Assembly: GCA_963575745.1 (NCBI GenBank)
Contig: CAUYUJ010010424.1
Coordinates: forward strand, 113,889-177,888
From: Prorocentrum cordatum
Lineage: Eukaryota; Sar; Dinophyceae; Prorocentrales; Prorocentraceae
Direction: 5' to 3'
Length of the DNA: 64,000 nucleotides
A program made the position numbers and the translations under genes. Each line of letters starts with the position of its first letter. Position 1 is the stretch's first letter. Positions 9,701 through 19,540 of this stretch are shown here, piece after piece. The notes under the pieces were generated by a model, which worked only from the letters and a program-made list of their open reading frames with translations, was not told the DNA's origin and searched no databases.

Positions 9701-12464
9701 AGGCCTCAAACGCGCGTCGGAAGAGGAATGGCGAGAAGGCAAAAATCATAAGGTGTCCTTCGGTGTTTGAAGGATTCGGAGCTCTTGGAGGGGCCCTGAG
9801 GGGTCTCCGATACCCGAAAGCAGATAGCACGATAGCACTTGAAACCGTCTTATGGCCATCTTGGGGCCTCCCGGGGGTAGGATGTAGGATGTAGGATGTA
9901 GGATGTAGGATGTAGGATGTAGGTCAAATTGAACTATCCACTATCCAACTAAACTATCCTGCGCTATCTTGAGCCATCTTGGAGCCATCGTGAAGCCTCG
10001 GAGGCCCTCTTGGATCTTGGAGCCATCTAGGATCTAGGATCTAGGATCTAGGGTCTAGGGTCTAGGGTCTAGGGTCTAGGGATCTAGGATCTAGCGTCTA
10101 GGGTCTAGGGTCTAGGGTCTAGGGTCTAGGGTCTAGGGCGAAAGCGGACGCCCAAACACCTCGCTGACCCACCCCCACCCCCTCAAAAAAAAAAGCCCTG
10201 GGAGGGGAGGGGGGGGTGCCCCCCCCAAAGCCCCAAACCGCTTGTCGACCGCCCAGACATTTTGCCTCTGCTTCTCCGCCTTCCCCGGAGGGGGTGAGGG
10301 CGAACGGAGCGCAAGGTCCTCGCTCTCCTGTGCAACCACGATTGGCGCAACAGAGATCGTATCATCCACGTGGAGCTCGGATGCTGCCCGAATCGTCAAA
10401 CGACATTGAAGCACTTCAAGCGCTCCCTGATCCCATGCCTTATCAACGGCCTCAAAGTATTCGGGCAGAAGAAGTGGACCGGCATGGAAGAGGTACTCGA
10501 CGTTGTCATCATCGGCGATGCGGTCCACGGTATCTACAGCTCGGCCTACCGACGCCTCGTCCTCAAGAAGTTTCCCAGGATTGTCAGAGAGATCGCGGTT
10601 CCGAATGCGGACCAGGACGCTCAGTTGGCCATGGATGATGCATCAGAGATGCTTGGCGGTAGAGACGATCATGAAGATGTGGCCTCTGTAGGCCAAGACT
10701 CCGCACTGTACCAAAAGCTATCTAATTGGTGTGGAAAAGGTGCGTCGTGGTGGAGAAGCGAGCCGCTGCGCAGGATGATACCAATCAGGCTCGTGGCCAC
10801 AAGCCGCCGCCTCACGCTTAAGAAACTTACTGCCACTTCCTCTCATGCGTGGGCCGGGCGCCAGGAGCAGAAACTGATTTCTGGTGGCGTTCGGGACTAT
10901 AAGGTTTTGTTGCGAGCGAATGGGTACTACACGAGCGAGGCGCTCATCCTCTATGGGAGGCTCGTCCGGACAGAGACATCGTCATGGGCGTGGGAGGCAT
11001 TGTCCTTGCCGCCTCCTCCTCCCCTTCCTCCTCCCCCCTCCTCGTCCTCCTCCTCCCCCTCCTCCTCCTCGTCCTTATCCCTTATCCCTTATCCCTTATC
11101 CCTTATCCCTTATCCTCCCTCCCCTCCTCCTCCTCCTCCTCCCTCCTCCTCCTCCTCCTCCTCCTCCTCCTCCTCCTCGTCCTCCTCCTCCTCCCCCCCG
11201 CTTCCTCCTCTTCCTCCTCCTCCTCCTCCTCCCCCCTCCTCCTCCTCCTCGCTCCGCTCAGAAGCCCGAGGCACTTCCGGACAATGCTCGTGATCGTCGC
11301 CAACGCTGCTTGAATTTCCGGTTGACGGCTAGGGCCGCTGTTGCAATGTATGAGTTGTTGGTCATGGCTGAAAGCAATTACCCGTTCTTGCATTGGAAGA
11401 TCCATGGTGCAGCCGACGAGTTGGCAGCTGCTCAGCGCGTCTGTCAGGACAGGCCTTGTAGGTTTGACCCCTACACGGCGGACGTCGTCCGCCGATTCCC
11501 AACGGCGCCAGATTTGCTCAGCCCGCTTGCGAAGTTGGAGAGGGATGTCGTCATTCGCATGATGGAGGTGTGCATCACGCGGCTGGAGGCGAAGCATTCC
11601 CGATTGCGTCGCCTCGTCAAGTTGATGTCGTTGCAAACACATATTCCAGACTTGGCGTCCGTGAGTGCAGCATTTCTCGGCATTGGTGTCCGGCAAGACC
11701 GCGGTGCCAAAGCGCCGCCTGCCGACGACAGCAAATCTTCAGATGCACCGGCGCCCTCGAGGCGCCGACGGATGAGCTCTTGGTCAGTTTTTGTTCACGA
11801 GTGCACCCGTAGTCACCCTGATGTTGTTGGCCAAAAGGTCAAGCATGATGTGTGGACACGTGTGATGCAAGAGTTGACTGAGAAGTATAGGGCCCTCTCA
11901 GATGCCCAGCGTCAAGCCCTGTCTGCCAAGGCGAAGGTTGCCAATGACCGCATTGCTAAAGGTATGGGGCCTTTCCAGCTGGAAGGTCGAGCACTCCATC
12001 GCCACATCAGGGCCTTGCAGCAGACAGAGATGCGGCGGCTTGGCAATGGCAGCGATGCTGCTGCTGGCGACGCACATGCTCTCGTTCCTCTGCCTGAGGC
12101 GGGCCTTCCTGCCGACGATGCTGATGCTGGTGACGCACGTGCGCTCGTTCTTCTGCCCGAGGCGAGCCCGCCGGCCGTGCTGCACCATGACGTTTTGGAG
12201 GAGGAAAAGGCAAAACTTCACCAGCTGAGTTCATTGATGGGGCGCAGAAAGGCACAAGCAGAAAGGGCAGTTTCCTTGCAGCGGAGAAGTTACATGTATG
12301 GCGACGCGTTGACTTCAATTGCGACTACTTTCGAACACTTCAACCCGTTGGGTCAATCGTTGTCGCTTCGCGTCTCCGATGCCCCGTCGGCTCATCCAGA
12401 GATGATGCCCAGTCCAGTTGCTTGGGCCAAGCGGCCAAGCAACTTAGTGTTTGATCGGAGGTGA
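6738..12464 (+). CDS. Gene A: four-exon protein with N-terminal repeats and HMG-box-like segment
   Basis: Proposed exons are 6738-7977, 8764-8975, 10316-10996 and 11262-12464, stop TGA, 1111 residues if nothing lies upstream. Phases agree at every join (1, 0, 0). The first acceptor is GGTTTCCTAG; no start ATG is visible, so a 5' exon is probably missing. Exon 1 opens with six copies of a 10-residue repeat of the RADQELASAS type (30 bp each, 6753-6943) and continues as ordinary, mixed-composition protein. Exons 2 and 3 join smoothly (..LQWKRK / VLALLCNHDW..). Exon 3 ends either at a GC donor (GAG|GCATTG, used here) or at GT 18 bases earlier in the phase-0 alternative. Residues about 883-942 (from SSWSVFVHE) have the spacing of an HMG box: an aromatic-rich start, W in helix 2, then a KYRALSD-type turn and a basic helix. 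HMG boxes bind or bend DNA, so a nuclear role is inferred. The rest matches no family I know. Confidence 0.65.
7978..8763 (+). other. Gene A intron 1
   Basis: Donor CTG|GTCTTA, acceptor TGTGAG|ATTTCC, both phase 1. It contains CCACCAG and CCCTTAG repeats (8035-8115), GGGTGTA and GTTTAAG runs (8298-8380), and decamers of the GGGGCCCAAGA type, the reverse complement of the TCTTGGGGCC family. Confidence 0.5.
9220..9870 (+). mobile_element. Dispersed 600-bp element (family 2), copy 1
   Basis: Similar along its length to 51060-51660. Shared landmarks in order: CCCGCCAGCCCA, CCCATGAGAGC.GACGG, GAGCTCTTTTGGAGGGTCTT (slightly varied), a decamer region TCTTGGGGCC, CCTCAAACGCGCGTCGGAAG, TCCTTCGGT, GGGGTCTCCGA and CACTTGAAAC. 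There is no ORF with protein character. It is non-autonomous if mobile; no terminal repeats were found. Confidence 0.65.
10027..10138. repeat. (TCTAGGG)n telomere-like heptamer array
   Basis: About 15 units of GGATCTA or GGGTCTA. They differ from the usual plant and dinoflagellate telomere repeat TTTAGGG by one base. This is internal, not a chromosome end. Confidence 0.85.
10997..11261 (+). other. Gene A intron 3
   Basis: It consists of CCT/CTC triplets with a TTATCCC run at 11078-11118, and ends in a good acceptor CGCTCCGCTCAG|AAG. Frames read through it as poly-Pro/Ser, which would hide the intron from an ORF-based prediction. Confidence 0.65.
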
Positions 12465-12645
12465 ATCGTTCGGCCCCCTCAATTCTCGGCCTGAGGTGAG
12501 TCGCTCTGTCCTTTCAATGTTCGGTCGGGGGAAAATGGGTAAATCGTTGGGTCCCCAACGATCCCCCCCGACCGAAAGCCGATAACTGAGGAGACCGCGC
12601 GATTCGCATCCGACCGAAAACTGAGGGGACCGAGCGACTCACCCA
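12465..12645. repeat. Inverted pair of CGACTCACC-type minisatellite units
   Basis: Two units of the type CCGACCGAA.A.TGAGGGGACCGAGCGACTCACC stand at 12565-12645, and their reverse complements at 12465-12542. The centre is a perfect palindrome, ATCGTTGGG / CCCAACGAT, with a 2-base spacer (12543-12562). The same unit forms a direct array at 30740-31285. It begins immediately after the gene A stop codon. Confidence 0.75.
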
Positions 12646-14052
12646 CGGCTCCAAGAGGGGCCCAAGGCCCAAGATGGTCGCAAGAGGGCCCAGGAGGGCT
12701 CCAAGATCCAATCCAAGAGGGAGCTCCGAAACCACACAGCTTGACGCAAAGCTATTCGCCTCGCATCCGGATCCCCACCAACCCATCAAGAGAATGTTTC
12801 ACGCTTCGCGTATCCGCGTATCCGCGTGTGCGCATCGCGTATCCCCACCAGCCCATTCAGAAGCCGAGCCCACGAGAGCTGACGGGAAAAGGGACGAAGA
12901 AATACATCTAGGGTCTAGGGTCTAGGGTCTAGGGTCTAGGGTCTAGGAATCTAAGATCTAGAATCTAGAGAAACAAAGCGAGCAACCAGGGTGAACCGAT
13001 AGATCTCTGTGAGCAGGGGGGTGGTCTTGGAAGCCCTCTTCGGGCCATCCCGCCATCCCTGGGGGCCGCGTGGGGGCGAGGGGAGGAAGAGGATGAGGAT
13101 GAGGATGAGGATGATGATGTGGAGGAGGAGGAAGAGGAGGAGGAGGAGGAGGAGGAGGAGGAGGAGGAGGAGGAGGAGGAGGATGGGGGATGGGGGATGG
13201 GGGATGGGGATGAGGAGGACGAGAGGGACGAGGAGGGCGAGGACGCGCGGATGAGGACGAGGACGAGGGACGAGGAGGACGAGGACTAGGGACTAGGGAC
13301 TAGGGACTAGGGCCTAGGGCCTAGGGCCTAGGGACTAGGGACTAGGGACTAGGGACTAGGGACTAGGGACTAGGGACTAGGGACTTGGGACTAGAGACTA
13401 GGGCTAGGGGCTAGGGGCTAGGGGCTAGGGACCAAGGACTAGGATGAGGACGACGCGGACGAGGACTCATGGAACCATCTAGAGATCTAGAGTCTAGAGG
13501 TAGTATTGTGGCTGCTGTTGCTGCTGCTGCCTGTGCCTTCTAGGAGTTCTGGGGGCCCTCTTGGATCTTGGAGGCCGTCGATGACAGGATGGGGGATGGG
13601 GGGGTCCCTAACTCAGCTCCCCCGATCAGGAGCTGGCAGCCCGCTTCTTCGCGCTCTCTTGGAGCGCTCTTGGGCGCTCGTGGAACGGTCTTGGGGCCGT
13701 TTGGAGCATCCTTGGGCTATCGGCTATCGGCTATCGCTATCCGCTATCCGCTATCCGCTGTCGGCTATCGGCCATCTGCTATCTGAGCCATCTTGGAGGT
13801 CATCTTGGGCTCTCTGAGGCCGCTCGGGGGCCTCTTGGGGGCCTCTCAGGTGCCTCTTGGGGTCTTGGGGGCTCTCTTGGGGTTCTTTTGGGAGCCCTGG
13901 AGCCTGAAGCGCCTCTTGGGGCCATCTTCGAGGCTATCGGCTATCGGCTATCGGCTATCGATCGAAGGAGGAAGGGCCCCAATCAAGGCCCCCCCGGGGG
14001 GGGCCACGATCCTCGTGAGGGGTGTCAAACATTGGCCCTCACAGGGGCCGAA
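12646..14052. other. Repeat-filled spacer between genes A and B
   Basis: No gene seen. In order: reverse decamers (12650-12735), a family-2 remnant (12835-12905), (TCTAGGG)n (12908-12950), a GAG/GGAT tract (13085-13215), (GACTAGG)n with GCCTAGG variants (13286-13440), TCTTGGGG decamers (13555-13925) and (CGGCTAT)n runs (13713-13760, 13932-13963). Confidence 0.7.
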
Positions 14053-14175
14053 CGAGGGCCCTCCAACCCCCCGCGACACCCCCCCGCAAAAAGGTCAGGG
14101 GAGGGGGTAGGGGGTAGGGGATAGGGGGATGGGGTAAACGGGTACCCCCCTACGCCCAGAGGGCTGGTGGGATTT
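14053..14175 (+). mobile_element. Dispersed element (family 3) ending AGGGCTGGTGGGATT
   Basis: Ordered landmarks shared with 37970-38200 and 42600-42790: AGGCCCTCCAA or a C-rich equivalent, CAGGGGAGGGGGTAGGGG, GGGTAAAC, CTACGCCC and a terminal AGGGCTGGTGGGATT. A weaker relative lies at 51740-51885. Each copy lies shortly 5' of coding sequence (gene B, gene F exon 1, gene F exon 2). Confidence 0.55.
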
Positions 14176-16308
14176 GCCATTTGCCAAGGCGAGTTGCCTT
14201 GGCCAGGTCTGTTGGTCAGTTGTTGCTTCACGCCCTGCCCTCAAAGGCCAGTTGTATTTAAGGACTACCGAGCAGTGCCAGTTGGCGACATCGTTGATCG
14301 CCAGGGGCGCAAAGTACCGCACGTAGCCTTCGAACGCATCGCTGACAATGCTGCAAAAACTTCTGTGAATATGGCAGCTTCGAGTGGAGAGGGCGCTAGT
14401 GACGTTCGTGGCGGTGTGTATGGTTTTTGGGATTCCATGCACGATATGTTTAGACATGACGACCTTCCACCATTGGGCAAGATCCCGATCAACCACTCCC
14501 CGTGTTGGATCGCTGGTATGTGCATCTGCAGCCCGGCGGGGAAGAAGCTGAATGCGTGGCGGTTGAAGTTCTTGAACAAGTATGTTGAGAACAGCCCTTT
14601 CTTGAGAGGCCCCTTCCTAGACAAGGAGAGCAAGACGAAAGCGGAGAAGGAGTTCAAGGCCGTGACTGGTTCGGGCATGACGATATTGTGTTTGACTTCC
14701 AGGGGCACCCTTGAGGGCGATCCCATCAAGAGGTTATGGCTGCACGTGTCCATGGTATTCGGCAATGCTAGACGGCCGTCCTTTTGGGAGATGAACGGGC
14801 CACCTGCGGCCCTCGAGCTTCCAGCGGAAGTGACCCTAATGCCGAAGCTTCGCGAAGATGCTTCCCCTCAGTGTATGTCTTTGCTTCAGTTGTGCGAGAT
14901 GCTCGACCTCGACATGTTCTGGGCCGTCGATTACTACAGGTTACACAATGACGGTGAGTGCGTGCAGAACGTCGTCCCTGAGGAGCTCGATGCCTTTCTT
15001 GAGCCAGATAACCGGTCATTTGATTTACTGCCGGCGCCGCCACCGCCGCCCCCAGCAGATCGAGGGCGCGGCCGCGGGCGCAGGGGCAGTGGGCCAGGAT
15101 TAGGGCGCGGTGCACCTGGCGGCCACGGTCGAGGGCGGCGGGGCCGAGGCTCGGGAGCCCGAGGTGGTTGGAAGGAGATCGCCGATGCTGCCGATGTCGG
15201 CGTAGATGGCGCTGGTGACTATCTCGATGGGCCATCCGGAGACGGCGACAGTGGAGGCGCAGCCGCTCAGCTAGACGTGGCTGGCGACTTAGAGGCCATG
15301 TTCGCCCACCACTCCGACACCGCGGCCGCAGCCGCAGACGTTGCCGCAGCCGAGGAGATGCACGAGGGCGAGGCGGGGCACGCGATGGAGGAGATCGTGG
15401 AGGGCCTACTCCTGGACGTGCTCATTGCCGAACCTGAAGCGGAGGAGGAAGAGGACGTAGAACTCGGAGAGGTGGTGGACGACATGCAGGACATCGACGA
15501 GGTGGACGAGGGCAACGACATGCCAGACTTCGATCAGGAAGCATGGGACTTGTTTGGCCCGTCTGACGAGGAGGCTGACGCGGGCAACGACGACGATCCA
15601 CCTCCAGGCCCTCCGGACCCTCCAGACCCTCCGCAGGCTCCAAGGACTCCAAGCCCAGAGCCTGGTGATGGCGGCGGCGGTCCAGGTGGCGGCGAGTCGA
15701 CGCCGGCAGAGACGGCGGCAGGGCCGCCCCCGCCGCCTGGCGGCCAGGAGCCAAGTGGATCAGCGCAGCCAGTACTCGGGCGGGACTGGCTTGAGCGACA
15801 AGTGGATGAGTGGCTCGGCGCGCCGAGCGGCCCAGCCGGAAGTGGCTCGAGCGGCTCAGGCCTGCCGCCGCCCGACGCACCGCCGCCGCCCGAGCCGCTG
15901 AGAGGCCCAGGCAGGCCTCGCCTCGGCGGCCACGGCGGCGGCGGCCCTGCGTTGCAGCACTGGCAGTTCGAGAATGGCTACATCAGGTACGATCCACACA
16001 GCAACTCAGTGTGTGCGCACTGTCAGGTCCCAGGACACGGAGGGCCAAACGTTTGCAGACGTACTCGAACGTTAAATGCAGGTACCAGGAAGCAAGGCCA
16101 AGGCAGACCACTTGGCCATCTCGTGGCTTGGATGATGTTCGCGTGTGGGGTGCCCAGCAAGGAGAGGCACTGCGATCGAGATTTTATCCCAGGCAAAGAT
16201 CTTCGAGACTTGGCGCGCACCGAGATCTTGAATGACCCGATGTATCAGGACTTGCTTGAGCTGGAGGCTGGAGGCCTCGAGGGCGGCGAGCCTGACAATG
16301 TTGATTGA
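14175..16308 (+). CDS. Gene B: RG-rich, acidic protein with zinc-knuckle-like C-terminus
   Basis: One open frame to TGA at 16308. The start is uncertain: the frame is open upstream into the repeat ending at 14175, an acceptor-like CCCTCAAAG lies at 14241-14249, and the first in-frame ATG is 14371, giving 645 residues. The protein-like sequence before that ATG suggests an internal or 5'-extended exon. From N to C: a mixed globular part (to about 15020), a poly-Pro and RG/GRG segment (15030-15165), an Ala- and Glu/Asp-rich stretch (15240-15600), a Pro/Gly-rich linker, then a conserved-looking tail. The tail has CX2CX4HX5C (Cys at 16012 and 16021, His about 16036, Cys about 16054), one residue longer than a retroviral-type CCHC knuckle, followed by GRPLGHL. 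RG tracts and a knuckle point to RNA or nucleic-acid binding; this is inference. The 3' end is copied in decayed form at 17001, 19357 and 21893. Confidence 0.7.
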
Positions 16309-16344
16309 GGGATCGGCCAGCATTTGGCGGCCTGGAGCCTGGAG

Positions 16345-16828
16345 GAAGGGGGAGGAGGTGAGGAGGAGGAGGAGGAGTAGGAGGAGGAGGAGGAGCAGGC
16401 GGAGAGGCGAGGAGGAAGAGGGCGTGAGAAGGGGGGTGAGGAGAAGGAGGAGGACGAGGAGGAGGAGGAGGAGGAGGAGGAGGAGGAGGAGGAGGAGGAG
16501 GGAGGAGGAGGGAGGAGGAGGGATGATGAGGAGGAGAAGGAGGAGGAGGGGGGAGGAGGAGGACGAGGAGGAGGGAGGAGGATAGGGGATAGGGGATAGG
16601 GGATAGGGGATAGGGGATAGGGGATGGGGGATGGGGGATAGGGGATAGGGGATAGGGGATAGGGGATAGGGGATAGGGGATAGGGGATAGGGGATAGGGG
16701 ATAGGGGATAGGGGATAGGGGATAGGTGATAGGGGATAGGGGATAGGGGAGATACGGGATACGGGATACGGGGGGATGGGGAGGGTTGAGAGGGAAGGGT
16801 GAGGAGGGAGAGGAGATGAGGGGGGGGA

Positions 16829-16861
<33 letters not shown>

Positions 16862-16900
16862 GGAGGAGGAGGAAGGAGGACGAAGAAAAGGCAACTATTT
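16345..16900. repeat. (GAG)n and (GGGGATA)n arrays
   Basis: GGA triplets at 16345-16578 and 16835-16875 flank about 24 copies of GGGGATA (16580-16750), then GGGATAC. 16901-17000 is ordinary sequence containing GCTAGCTGCTAGC. Confidence 0.9.
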
Positions 16901-17000
16901 GGAACTATATTTAACTATTTGAATACGGTCTCTGTCCTGTTTCTGGCCCTCCCTCGGCTGGCGGCGGCGCAGCTGCCGGCAACCGGCTAGCTGCTAGCTC

Positions 17001-17140
17001 GAGACTTCCTGCTCTCGGCTCTTGGACCCGTCACTGGGAGAACTTGCTTGAGCTGGGGGCTGGGGGCTGGGGCCCAGAGGCCATGAGCCTTGAGGCCTTG
17101 CGGGCGGAGAGCCAGAAAATGTTGATTGAGGTTTCGTGCG
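17001..17140 (+). pseudogene. Decayed gene B 3' fragment, copy 1
   Basis: CTTGCTTGAGCTGG..GGCTGG and ATGTTGATTGAGG match gene B 16249-16312 in order, with insertions between. The more upstream part seen in copies 2 and 3 is absent. The reading frame is lost. Confidence 0.7.
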
Positions 17141-19340
17141 ATATCCGGCTGCGCGCGGCAAGTGGCAAGTCCCGCCGCCGCAGCAGTTGTGCGAGAGGGA
17201 GCGGGATGCCGTCGCGTGTGACGCCTCGGGCCTTGGGGACCCCTTGGGATGCTCCTGGAGGCCTCTTGGGCTCTTGGGTCTTGGGGCGTCTCCCGGCAGT
17301 GACTCGGGGGCGCGTCTAAGGTCTAATGTCTAATGTCTAAGGTCTAAAGTCTAAAGTCTAAGGTCTGAGCCCTCTGGGGCCCCCTGGGTCGTCTGAGAAC
17401 CCTCTTGGCTCTTGGGCTCTTGGGCCGTCTAGCGTCTAGCGTCTAGCGTCTAGCGCTTTCGAAATCCGTCTTGGGGCTTTGGGGCTCTCTGGGCCGTCTG
17501 AGAGCCCTCTTGGGCCCTTGGGCCTTGGGCCGGGTTGGGGTCATCTTGGAGTCTTGGATCTTGGGCCATTTTATGTCTTGTGGCGTGTTGGAATCCTCTG
17601 CGGCCTGTGGCCAGGGCCCGCTTAGTGCTTAGTGCTCAGTGCCAGTTAAGGTGTCCTCCTGCGCTCCTGCTCCGTGTTGAAGCCATCTGAATGGCTTCTT
17701 GGGGCGGCGGCAGATTTGTGGCGTACTTCCTTGGCCCCAGATCCCCAGGTCCCAGGTTCTGCTCACAAGGATTGTTGCGTGGACAGGCCAATACTCTTGT
17801 CGCTTGTCGTTTGGACAGGCAGAGTCGCAGAGTCTCTGGTCCATTATGCGCACTGCCTGCTTGCTTTTTCTGTGGACTGTGGACTGTGGACCAGTGCTGC
17901 GATTCAGTTCGCAGGGTGCGATTACATGATTATTTTTTTTTGTGCTTGTTGGTGTCGGCCGAGAGGGAAACACACGCAATCGTGCCAGCGTAGCGGCGCA
18001 GCTGCCACATGCGTTGAACATTGGCTTGTCTTAGCTTTTTGAAGGCACTATTGACTATTGGCCAATGCTGGGAGGGCCGAGATCCCCGCACATGTCACGT
18101 GACATTTTGTGGTGCAGGGCCCCGCGGGGACTTGGGCCATCTCGAGACCCGGAGCAAATGGGAACGTAGGACGTAGGAACGTAGGACGTAGGACGTAGGA
18201 CGTAGGACGTAGGGCGTAGGGCGCATGGTCCGCTCTGGGACTCTGGGAACATGGGGTCCGGAGGGAGTAAAGAGTAAAGAGTAAATAGTTTGTAATGGTC
18301 TGGGGTCTGGGCCTGGTCCTCTCTTCGCCTCTCTCCTCGCCTGTCTCCTCGACTCTCGGTCGGCTCGTGGCCCTGCCCCCTGCCCCCCCCGTCGGCTCGG
18401 CTTTCGATCCTCGTGCGGCTCCCTCGCTGGCTTGAGGGCCGCCCCCTCCTGCCCTGTCGGTGGATGGCGCGTCCCGCGCGTGGGCGCTGGCCTTCGCGGG
18501 GCGCCGTCCGTTGGAGCTCTCCCGGTGCCCCCAAAGGCTCAAGCGGCCCCGAGCGGCCCCAAGAGGGGCCCCATGATGGCACCCAGAGGGCACCAGAATG
18601 GCCCTGGGAGACACCAAGAAGGCCCCAGGACCCCAGGCCCCAGGATGGCCGCGGGAATTATGAATTATGTGCCAGCGGGCCCTTTGTTGGCACATAGCTG
18701 ACATAACTCGTGGGCCCCTCCTGGGGTCATCCAGTCATCCTAGGTCCTAGGTCTTGGGTCTTAGGGTCTTAGGGTCTTAGGGTCTTAGGTCTTAGGGCCC
18801 TCTTGTAACCGCCATTGGAGCTCTCCCCGTGCCCCCAGAACCTCAAGCGGCCCCATGGAGGGCCCCATGGTGGCCCCCAGAGGGCCCCAAGATGGCCCTG
18901 GGACCCTGGGAGGCGCGGAGAAGGCCCCAGGACACAGGACGGCCGCGGTAATTACGTACCAGCGGGCCCAGTATTGTATTGGTTGTTGGTATATTATTCA
19001 TAACTCGTGGGCCCCTCCTGGGTCCTGGGTCCTGGGGTCATCTCAGGGCTCTCTTGGAACCGCCATGGAAGGTGTCTCGGCGCCCCCAGAGCCTCGCGCG
19101 GCCCCGTGGTGGGCCGCCCAAGAGGCGAGCCTGAAGGTGACTGGTCTTTGCGAGCGACACTGAGTGTGACTGTGAGGCAGTCCAAAGCTGAAGCGCGCTA
19201 GCTAGAAGCTAGAAGCTAGAACCAGAGCCGATGCTCGCGCCTGGGGTGGCTAATGGCTAATGGCTAATTGGCTAATGACTAATGACTAATGACTAATGAC
19301 TAATAGCTAATGGCTAACTGCTAACAGGCTAACAGGCTAA
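17001..19340 (+). repeat. Tandem duplicated unit, copy 1 (about 2.4 kb)
   Basis: Compared with copies 2 and 3, the order is constant: a decayed gene B tail, TCTTGGGG decamers, GGTCTAA heptamers, TCTAGCG, a GTGCTTA run, a conserved block at 17641-18130 (GCCAGTTAAGG to GTGGTGCAGGGCC), (ACGTAGG)n, AGAGTAA runs, a conserved GC-rich block (18300-18680), GTCTTAG runs and (GGCTAAT)n. GCCAGTTAAG occurs at 17641, 20064 and 22580, giving offsets of 2423 and 2516. I find no functional gene inside. Confidence 0.85.
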
Positions 19341-19356
19341 CAGCTAACAGCTAATG

Positions 19357-19540
19357 AAGGAGAAGCACTGCGATCGTGACTGTGTCCCAGACAAAGAGCT
19401 TCGAGACATGGCGAGAGACTTCCTGCTCTCGGCTCTCGGACCCGCCACTGCGAGGACTTGCTTGAGCTGGACCCCGGAGGCTATGAGCTATGAGCCTTGA
19501 GGCCTTGCGGGCGGAGAGCCAGAACATGTTGATGGAGGTT
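19357..19540 (+). pseudogene. Decayed gene B 3' fragment, copy 2
   Basis: GAAGGAGAAGCACTGCGATCG, CCCAGACAAAGAGCTTCGAGA and ACTTGCTTGAGCTGG match gene B 16156-16275 in order (the codons for KERHCDRD, PGKDLRD and DLLELE). Substitutions and indels destroy the frame. It is a fragment of the coding sequence only. Confidence 0.8.

Larger units (their letters stand above)
8976..10315 (+). other. Gene A intron 2
   Basis: Donor AAAG|GTGATT and acceptor GCAAG|GTCCTC, phase 0. AAGGT stands at both ends, so the splice point sits in a short direct repeat, a known habit of dinoflagellate introns. Contents: GGA-rich tract (9000-9060), the dispersed element at 9220-9870, GGATGTA heptamers (9893-9924) and the TCTAGGG array. 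Confidence 0.5.

Noticed and set aside
10027-10138. Chromosome end (telomere)
   Set aside because: The array is internal, short and flanked by exons of gene A.
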